Shown piece by piece: positions 57,031 through 64,000 of a DNA stretch of 64,000 nt. Each line of letters starts with the position of its first letter. Position 1 is the stretch's first letter. The stretch is from Trachythela sp. YZ-2020 (taxonomy: Eukaryota; Cnidaria; Anthozoa; Malacalcyonacea; Clavulariidae): the NCBI GenBank assembly GCA_016169945.1, contig JADLSH010000193.1:496001-560000 (forward strand). The letters are read 5' to 3'. The notes under the pieces are model-generated. The model did no database searches and was not told the DNA's origin. It worked only from the letters and a program-made list of their open reading frames with translations. A program made the translations under genes and the position numbers.

Positions 57031-57535
57031 TAGAGGTGTGCATCGGATCGGATTGGACAGTTCGAATTCGACAATTATTGATGATTAAAATCCGAATCCA
57101 ATCCGATTCGAAAAATTTGAATCCGAGTCCAATCCGATCCGACACTAAAACAGCATACCGCTCCGATCCGATCCGAAAAAATCCGAATCGAAATAATATA
57201 TACGGTTTCCTAAACTTAGTTACCTTAACGAAACTTTTATAAATCTATTTCTCGCGCGAGCATAATAATATGTTCGCGTACTAAGTGTCGCATACTCGCA
57301 TTGAAAAATGCTTGAAAATTGCAATACTTCCAATAGGAATTAGAACCCAGTTGTAGTGAAACGCTTCACAGAAATTCATGTTCGTCAATCGAAATCCCAT
57401 AGGATCCGACTGCCATACAGGTTTCCTAGTACGATCCGATCCGACTGGTGGGACAAGTTTTCTAATCCGATCCGAAATTATCCTCCGAATCCGAACGAAA
57501 TCCGATCGGATTCGAATCGGATTTGCACACCTCTA
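57031..57535. mobile_element. hAT-type MITE in the ShKT1-ShKT2 intron (copy A)
   Basis: The termini TAGAGGTGTGCA and TGCACACCTCTA are perfect inverted repeats, flanked by exact 8-bp duplications CTCGACAT (57023-57030, 57536-57543). The interior is rich in ATCCGAT-type words in both orientations and has no transposase. The same insertion is at 61697-62203, so it predates the tandem duplication. Confidence 0.92.
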
Positions 57536-57676
57536 CTCGACATCCCTAAAGTATAGTGGCTAATGTTAATAAGCTAAATATAAAGGAACTGATAGATCCT
57601 CTGTCGGATCAGAAGGGGTGGACAGTTTCTGGTTTACTACGCGTAGAAAATATATATTTAAGATATTGTACTCTAC

Positions 57677-57820
57677 CTGTAGGTCTTGGTGGAGTCGGTT
57701 TGGGTTTGCATGTGTTGCAACAATGCTGTGTCATGTAAGTTTTGAACAAACCATTGTTACAAAGTGACAGCTTCTTTGATTCGATACACCATTGTCTGTG
57801 CGAGGTACTGTCTCTGCAAA
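57677..57820 (-). CDS. Copy A ShKT1 exon, intact
   Basis: This 144-nt exon, phase 1-1, has acceptor AATTTTTAG and donor G|GTAGAG. The peptide holds CRDSTSHRQWCIESKK, LCNNGLFKTYM and HCCNTC, then a proline/lysine linker. It has the same structure as 62345-62488. Confidence 0.8.
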
Positions 57821-58033
57821 CTAAAAATTAATTACTTTGTACAATTAACTTGGAATATATACAGCATGAGCGACCGTATTTATAAGATACACAATCTTAA
57901 TCTAGAGAAGAATGTTGAAGGGTTTTTGTAGATTATATACATATTATTTTACATATTATAAAATTATATACATATATTTTACACTGCGATTCGCAGCGCT
58001 CTGAGACCAGTTGCCTAGAGCTAACCACAAGTT

Positions 58034-58064
<31 letters not shown>

Positions 58065-58296
58065 ACTGTATATTAGGGTGTTGCTATTGTGAATGGTATA
58101 TAAACGGTACGGTTAGCATTATAATCTTGACCGTTTGAGAGTTGAACCTGTATTAAGCGGCTCCGCATTAATCGATCACTTCTATATTAAGCGATCATAT
58201 GGCAAATAATGTAAATGCTGGAAAAGTAACCTTTATTAACGGCCATCGATATCTCTGTTGATCGGACACGACCACTTTTCGTACAATATCAAACTT

Positions 58297-58447
58297 AAGG
58301 CTCTTTTCCACTCGTCGCAAAAACCAACTCGCAAGCTCGCTGCGAGTACTTTCATCCAATCACAATGCTCGACAGTTTATTTTAATTACATGCAATAACT
58401 TGCAGCGAGTTTGCGAGTTGGTTTTGCGATGAGTGGAAAAGAGCCTT
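58297..58447. mobile_element. Foldback MITE, AAGGCTCTTTTCCACTCGTC ends (copy A)
   Basis: The arms of about 60 bp (AAGGCTCTTTTCCACTCGTC...; ...TTGCGATGAGTGGAAAAGAG) enclose a CCAATCA-containing centre. It is non-coding and intronic. Its duplicate is at 62964-63115. Confidence 0.8.
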
Positions 58448-58703
58448 CAATCTTCCATTGTTTTGTAACAGTAAACGGTCAAACTAACATAATATATTAA
58501 GGTCCCATGACCTGTACTTCCGTCTCTGATACAGTAATTTACAATCTCTAGTTTAATACTTAATCGAAAAATATCAAATTAGACCTGCGTTAGGCGGTCA
58601 CTTGCGCAATCTCCGACGATGATCAGTTGATACAGGTTCGACAGTATTTACGTTGGAATTATGTATCTGAATAACAGCGATTTTAGTCTACTATTGATCT
58701 CAC

Positions 58704-58935
58704 CTGTTGGCTTCGTTGGCTTCACTGTTGTTCCACACTTATACAAAAGTTTCACTTGCTGTTTGTCTTTCGCGCTCAGTCCTCTGCGTTGTCCAAGAGT
58801 TCTGCGTCCACGTCTGCTGGAAATTGTTTTTAATCCCCGAGCTCTTGCAAATGCAGTTTCTCCATAATGCATAACACTTTCAAAATCGTCTATATATGCT
58901 ACAGTAGTGCGTTTGATTTTAACACTACATCGTTT
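58704..58935 (-). pseudogene. Copy A chimeric Met-turn exon across the duplication junction
   Basis: The right part (58704-58889) encodes FESVMHYGETAFARARGLK through LLYKCGTT as in gene C. At 58889 it fuses to sequence that originally lay at the far left end of the unit (54227 onward). The frame stays open leftward of the Met-turn (TTVAYIDD joined to FESVMHY), back to an acceptor-like TTTTAAACAG at 58936. Used that way it would start in phase 0 rather than the gene's normal phase 1. Upstream astacin sequence of this exon is missing. Confidence 0.65.
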
Positions 58936-59713
58936 CTGTTTAAAACAAAAGTCAAAACACCTCCCTCAAATGATAAATATTTTATTGTATTTAATTAGTA
59001 AGCAATATAGATTGTTCGTTACTAATTAAGGAAAACAACACAACATTTTTGTGCAAAAGTGTTCAGATTTTTCGAGTTCCATTGTTTCAACTACCGACTT
59101 GGTGCAACATCAGTGAAGGTGCACTTCCCATGCAGCCTGATATCAGTCTGGTTTCCTCTCCATGTGCAACTGATCCAATATGACTGTTGTGCCTGCTAAG
59201 GAGAAGAAATGTGACATATTAAACTCTTGAAAAGATGCGATGCGATTTAAAGATAGGTAAAGGTGAGAGCATGTTCATTTCTGCTCTATGGAAAATAGAG
59301 TGCCATGTTGATGGCCATGCTTTAACTTCATGATTCCCCAATGAGAGTGCTGAAAGGGCTTGAATTTATTAGCACATCTATATACAGTATAGAATACCAA
59401 TAAATTCGAGTTAAAGCACTAATGGTTTCAATAGAGTGACTGTATGTAGACAGTATATATTAGTGGTTTATGGAATATATATAGAGCTATATGAAATCAG
59501 TGCTCGTACAAAAGGAAACTCGCTACCCATTGCTTATAAAATCACGTCATTCTTGTAAATAATATAATCACTCTATATTTGTATAACTTCATGATAATTG
59601 TTTCCTAATTTTTCTTTTACTTATTATTATTATTTGTTAATGTTTTACACGCCCATTGTGGAAACCAGCTTTAGGCTAGGTGACAACGCTAGCGTCATGG
59701 TTAAATAAAGCCG

Positions 59714-59751
<38 letters not shown>

Positions 59752-60914
59752 GTCATCATATGATTTATTGAGTAAGTACAACCATTGTCTAATTGAGCAA
59801 CCATTCTGTTCATAACGCGCTCATTTATTGAAACATTATTGTGTTTCCGTATTAGTCAATATTTATCCTATTTTGGATAATTCGTTCATTCCTTACCGCC
59901 AAAAGGATTTAGAATTCACTGGAAAAAATTATATTAATCATACATATCCTATATGTGAAATTAGATTAACTATGTTTGAAATATCATGCTCCGTCTAATT
60001 AAAGGAGCCTAAATTTATAAAAGCCTTATGGTTTCATTTTAGGCTCCCTTGCTACTAATTCTGATATATTTAAAATAGTTTATATTTCGTTTTCGGTGTT
60101 TGTAAATTTGTAAATTTTATCAAATGTTGGCTGACTAAGCCAAATTAATAAAGTGAAGTGAAAGTGATATGAACATTTATTGATGATAAAGTCTATTTTT
60201 TATCACAGTAGGCCTACTGCATGTCGATTACATTAGTTGGTGGCAAATAAGCCGAGGTCGAATAATTGGGGATAAAGTCGGGTGTAATTTTACGTTTTAG
60301 TAATACCTGTAGGCTGTACATATATTTGTTAAGTGCAATGACGAGATTGTTGGAGTTGCACAACTCATGAAACGCTGCATATTTAGAATGACTTTATGTA
60401 CTGAGAGGTGACATGGCCCGATATTAATTTTTTATGGTCTCATTTGAAAGAACCGTCAAAACTAACATTTACATAACTTCATCAGTTTACAGATTTACGT
60501 TTTCGTGCTTCCATTGTCGTCAAATATTATCTGTCTTTATAAGCGGATAAGCGGATTGAGTCACTTAATGACAATGCGCATGCGTTTTGCTATGAAAGCA
60601 AACAACTATAATGATTACTAATGATTTTGTTCAACGAACACATAAATGTTTGATGGTTCATAATGCAAAGTGTGATGTAATTTGTTTGCATTGAATGATT
60701 GAATATCCAGGAAACTAAATGATCTCATTCACGAAGCACGCCGGTAACTGCGAAGATCTGTAAAATAACTTATAGTATAGTTTTGACGGCTATTTCAAAT
60801 GGGAGAATAGAAAAATTCGCCATGTCAACTTTAAGTAAGAATTTTTGTAGCATAATGTTTTTGTACAAAGGGACGTAACATGTTTCAGTAAAGATTCAGT
60901 TCTTCACGTACCGA

Positions 60915-61051
60915 TTAAATACATCCCGAAGTGCAGCTTTTTTGACAGTTTTTCTTCATGTAATCCTTGTAACGTCTATCAGTGCAGAAACCTTGACTTT
61001 TCCAGCCAGGGCATTTACCCGGTCGCTTGTCAACGCCGCAGTTTTTCGAGG
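60915..61051 (-). CDS. Gene C ShKT3 exon, terminal
   Basis: The acceptor ATATTATAG opens the exon. The peptide contains NCGVDKRPGKCPGWKSQGFC and closes KNCQKSCTSGCI before TAA. Six Cys are spaced as in ShKT domains. It is full length, unlike the copy A version, because of the 6-T run at 60938-60943. Confidence 0.88.
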
Positions 61052-62701
61052 CTATAATATGTAGAACACGAAGATCAATGTTTAACAATTTTAATAATAT
61101 TATTGGGAATTCTACTGTTGGCAACAAAACACAATCAAAATCCATAAATGCGATTTATCATAAAACGCTAAACACTAACAAAACAGGGGAATTAAAATTG
61201 TAAAAGTTGTAATACAAGCTGGAGATTAGTTTTGAGTTGGAAACTCCTAATTTTAGGTCCAAACTCCCATTTAACCAATACGAATATTTCACTTACTACT
61301 GCCACCGCATGTCTTGCAACAATTCACTTTCATAAAATTGTAGTACTGATGACCTTGTACACAATAGCCTCGATTTTTCCATGTGACACAGTCTCTTTTT
61401 TGACGCTTATCTTGACATCCTAAAATAATCATATTTTTGAATTGATGTGCGAAATAAAAATTATATATTCCAATTTGGCAGGTTGCGCTGTCAATCAACG
61501 GAATCATTCAAATTGTACATGCGCATTTTGTTTGTTTAAAAATGAATTAATCATAATTTTATATGGTTATAGGAAAATACAGTCTATATTATTATTTCAA
61601 AATTGTGCGATTAACCTCGAAATTAGGCTTTTCCGCAGACATCTCTATGATCTTGGTGACCCCTATAGATACCTGCGGAGAAGGCTACCTCGACATTAGA
61701 GGTGTGCATCGGATCGGATTGGACAGTTCGAATTCGACAATTATATTGATGATTAAAATCCGAATCCAATCCGATTCGAAAAATTTGAATCCGAGTCCAA
61801 TCCGATCCGACACTAAAACAGCATACCGCTCCGATCCGATCCGAAAAAATCCGAATCGAAATAATATATACGGTTTCCTAAACTTAGTTACCTTAACGAA
61901 ACTTTTATAAATCTATTTCTCGCGCGAGCATAATAATATGTTCGCGTACTAAGTGTCGCATACTCGCATTGAAAAATGCTTGAAAATTGCAATACTTCCA
62001 ATAGGAATTAGAACCCAGTTGTAGTGAAACGCTTCACAGAAATTCATGTTCGTCAATCGAAATCCCATAGGATCCGACTGCCATACAGGTTTCCTAGTAC
62101 GATCCGATCCGACTGGTGGGACAAGTTTTCTAATCCGATCCGAAATTATCCTCCGAATCCGAACGAAATCCGATCGGATTCGAATCGGATTTGCACACCT
62201 CTACTCGACATCCCTAAAGTATAGTGGCTAATGTTAATAAGCTAAATATAAAGGAACTGATAGATCCTCTGTCGGATCAGAAGGGGTGGACAGTTTCTGG
62301 TTTACTACGCGTAGAAAATATATATTTAAGATATTGTACTCTACCTGTAGGTCTTGGTGGAGTCGGTTTGGGTTTGCATGTGTTGCAACAATGCTGTGTC
62401 ATGTAAGTTTTGAACAAACCATTGTTACAAAGTGACAGCTTCTTTGATTCGATACACCATTGTCTGTGCGAGGTACTGTCTCTGCAAACTAAAAATTAAT
62501 TACTTTGTACAATTAACTTGGAATATATACAGCATGAGCGACCGTATTTATAAGATACACAATCTTAATCTAGAGAAGAATGTTGAAGGGTTTTTGTAGA
62601 TTATATACATATTATTTTACATATTATAAAATTATATACATATATTTTACACTGCGATTCGCAGCGCTCTGAGACCAGTTGCCTAGAGCTAACCACAAGT
62701 T

Positions 62702-62732
<31 letters not shown>

Positions 62733-63617
62733 ACTGTATATTAGGGTGTTGCTATTGTGAATGGTATATAAACGGTACGGTTAGCATTATAATCTTGACC
62801 GTTTGAGAGTTGAACCTGTATTAAGCGGCTCCGCATTAATCGATCACTTCTATATTAAGCGATCATATGGCAAATAATGTAAATGCTGGAAAAGTAACCT
62901 TTATTAACGGCCATCGATATCTCTGTTGATCGGACACGACCACTTTCGTACAATATCAAACTTAAGGCTCTTTTTCCACTCGTCGCAAAAACCAACTCGC
63001 AAGCTCGCTGCGAGTACTTTCATCCAATCACAATGCTCGACAGTTTATTTTAATTACATGCAATAACTTGCAGCGAGTTTGCGAGTTGGTTTTGCGATGA
63101 GTGGAAAAGAGCCTTCAATCTTCCATTGTTTTGTAACAGTAAACGGTCAAACTAACATAATATATTAAGGTCCCATGACCTGTACTTCCGTCTCTGATAC
63201 AGTAATTTACAATCTCTAGTTTAATACTTAATCGAAAAATATCAAATTAGACCTGCGTTAGGCGGTCACTTGCGCAATCTCCGACGATGATCAGTTGATA
63301 CAGGTTCGACAGTATTTACGTTGGAATTATGTATCTGAATAACAGCGATTTTAGTCTACTATTGATCTCACCTGTTGGCTTCGTTGGCTTCACTGTTGTT
63401 CCACACTTATACAAAAGTTTCACTTGCTGTTTGTCTTTCGCGCTCAGTCCTCTGCGTTGTCCAAGAGTTCTGCGTCCACGTCTGCTGGAAATTGTTTTTA
63501 ATCCCCGAGCTCTTGCAAATGCAGTTTCTCCATAATGCATAACACTTTCAAAATCGTAACTCACTCCTAAACTGTTAACACTCGATGTTGTTTGTTTTTG
63601 GAAGTTGAACTTCATTG
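60915..63617 (-). CDS. Astacin gene C, 3' half: Met-turn plus three ShKT domains (5' end beyond the window)
   Basis: The exons 63617-63372, 62488-62345, 61419-61297 and 61051-60915 join in phase 1 throughout and end at a TAA (60915-60917). They encode the end of the astacin catalytic domain (Met-turn SVMHY and the last domain Cys), a Lys/Pro/Thr-rich linker and three ShKT modules, each on its own exon. The zinc-site exon and propeptide must lie to the right of 64000. No internal break was seen. A secreted, multi-ShKT astacin is a recognised cnidarian architecture; the biological role is not deducible from this sequence. Gene C has three ShKT modules where gene B has one. Confidence 0.88.
61297..61419 (-). 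CDS. Gene C ShKT2 exon
   Basis: 123 nt, phase 1-1, with acceptor TTATTTTAG and donor A|GTAAGT. The peptide has GCQDKRQKRDC, GYCVQGHQYYNFMKVNCC and KTCGGSS, giving the ShKT pattern with an adjacent Cys pair near the end. Confidence 0.88.
61697..62203. mobile_element. hAT-type MITE in the ShKT1-ShKT2 intron (copy B)
   Basis: Same insertion as 57031-57535: TAGAGGTGTGCA termini and exact CTCGACAT duplications at 61689-61696 and 62204-62211. It is 507 bp against 505 bp in copy A. Confidence 0.92.
62345..62488 (-). CDS. Gene C ShKT1 exon
   Basis: 144 nt, phase 1-1. The acceptor TTAATTTTTAG lets the split Val and the first Cys (VCRDSTSHRQWC) join the linker of the previous exon. The module continues LCNNGLFKTYMTQHCCNTC and then a PKPTPPRPTG linker resembling the one before it. 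The donor is G|GTAGAG. Confidence 0.85.
62964..63115. mobile_element. Foldback MITE (copy B)
   Basis: Duplicate of the element at 58297-58447, with the same ends and about 60-bp arms, in the intron before ShKT1. Confidence 0.8.
63372..63617 (-). CDS. Gene C Met-turn exon
   Basis: The acceptor CATTTTGTAG opens the exon with MKFNFQKQ, then LGVSYDFESVMHYGETAFAR (Met-turn SVMHY) and AKDKQQVKLLYKC, the final catalytic-domain Cys. The linker TTVKPTKPTG leads to the donor G|GTGAGA. 246 nt, phase 1-1, matching gene B exon 4 in position and phase. Confidence 0.9.
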
Positions 63618-64000
63618 CTACAAAATGTTGAAAAGGAAATGTATTTAATGTACTTAGAAGGATGTTAGAAGAATGTTAGTTTTGTTCCGTTAAAGAGAAA
63701 AGCCTAATTTCCTTTTACTTCCAGCTCAAAGGCTGCCAAAGATGGTCATGCAAGGGTTCATAAACCTGAATATTAAGAAATTCAACTACCTTATAAAGAT
63801 GTATTTCTATATATTTCCGGACTCAATGTACGGTTTCAAGACATGCTTCAGACAATAGCCTCAAATTGAAAGTATACGGTCATATAAATGTACTGTTGTA
63901 TGTGACCATGAAAGCGACTTTGAACTTAAAAGAGTTGTTTTAAGCTTTATCTATTCTATGGAAATGCATCCAGCAATAGCATGATGGCACCTTCTGTAAG
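63618..64000. other. Gene C intron, no further exon seen
   Basis: The zinc-site exon that should precede the Met-turn exon is not visible here, so it lies beyond the right edge. An acceptor-like CTTACAG on the minus strand at the extreme right (about 63994-64000) has no recognisable astacin sequence after it. Confidence 0.5.

Larger units (their letters stand above)
54227..58889. repeat. Tandem duplication copy A (left) of the gene C 3' half
   Basis: This block matches 58890-63557 in direct orientation over its whole length, with the offset drifting from 4662 to 4668 through small indels. The left edge begins at TCTATATATGCTAC. The junction to copy B lies at AAAATCG|TCTATATATG around 58888-58890, with about 1 bp of microhomology. 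It carries three ShKT exons, part of the Met-turn exon, a hAT MITE and two foldbacks. Confidence 0.95.
56240..58935 (-). pseudogene. Partial gene C copy A: truncated Met-turn exon plus three ShKT exons
   Basis: Minus-strand exons equivalent to gene C occur at 58704-58889 (Met-turn exon, cut at the duplication junction), 57820-57677 (ShKT1), 56753-56631 (ShKT2) and 56385-56240 (ShKT3). The protease's catalytic exons are absent from the duplicate. The last exon has 4 T at 56274-56277 where copy B has 6. This 2-base change shifts the frame before the final two Cys of ShKT3 and gives a different tail ending at 56240. Splice sites of ShKT1 and ShKT2 are intact. It may be a decaying pseudogene or an alternative 3' end of a read-through transcript. 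Confidence 0.8.
58890..63557. repeat. Tandem duplication copy B (right) of the gene C 3' half
   Basis: Direct repeat partner of 54227-58889. Its right end lies inside the Met-turn exon at AAAATCGT (63550-63557), after which only copy B continues into the rest of the exon. This is the arrangement expected of the parental 3' end of gene C. Confidence 0.95.

Noticed and set aside
57036..57563. Overlapping plus-strand frames rich in Arg/Ser/Asp (and duplicates near 61.6-62.2 kb)
   Set aside because: They translate the ATCCGAT-rich interior of the hAT MITE and recur only because that MITE was duplicated.
58661..58867. Plus-strand frame opposite the Met-turn exon
   Set aside because: It is the antisense of a clear astacin exon with splice sites on the minus strand.

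Overview
This window is most likely invertebrate metazoan DNA, and probably cnidarian. It is AT-rich, has spliced genes and no operons, and is dense in transposons. The only protein-coding genes I can support belong to one family: secreted astacin (M12A) zinc metalloproteases with C-terminal ShKT (ShK-toxin-like) domains. That domain pairing is well known from cnidarian secreted and nematocyst proteases. The species assignment is inference from this pairing and from the kinds of retrotransposon present.

Three astacin paralogs lie on the minus strand in the same orientation. Gene A has a signal-peptide exon at 5274-5361 and a prodomain exon at 780-935, and runs off the left edge. Gene B (30875-33781) has prodomain, catalytic, Met-turn, ShKT-like and terminal exons that fit each other exactly in splice phase; only its signal-peptide exon was not found. 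Gene C enters from the right edge: its Met-turn exon (63372-63617) is followed by three separate ShKT exons, ending at 60915. About 4.66 kb of gene C's 3' half is tandemly duplicated (about 54227-58889 and 58890-63557). The left copy has a breakpoint inside the Met-turn exon and a frameshift in its last ShKT domain, so it looks like a partial pseudogene or an alternative 3' end.

Between the genes the DNA is mostly mobile elements. From 11.0 to 20.9 kb there is a diverged direct duplication (units at 11976-17582 and 17941-20857). One unit carries a 3.5-kb element with about 1.1-kb terminal inverted repeats and a 0.5-kb repeat-armed element. The other unit serves as an empty site for both, and itself carries a 5'-truncated CR1-like retrotransposon for which the first unit is the empty site. 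From 22.9 to 28.8 kb there is a nested block: a decayed non-LTR retrotransposon abuts a 5'-truncated BEL/Pao element. The BEL/Pao pol is in turn broken by a solo LTR, a coding minisatellite and two tandem hAT-like elements, and it ends in a 3' LTR. The rest (5.4-10.8, 28.8-30.8, 33.8-54 kb) is intergenic, with foldback MITEs, a tRNA-derived SINE and microsatellites.

No rRNA gene, functional tRNA gene, CRISPR array or prokaryotic feature was seen. All exon boundaries come from reading splice sites and phase by eye, without transcript support.
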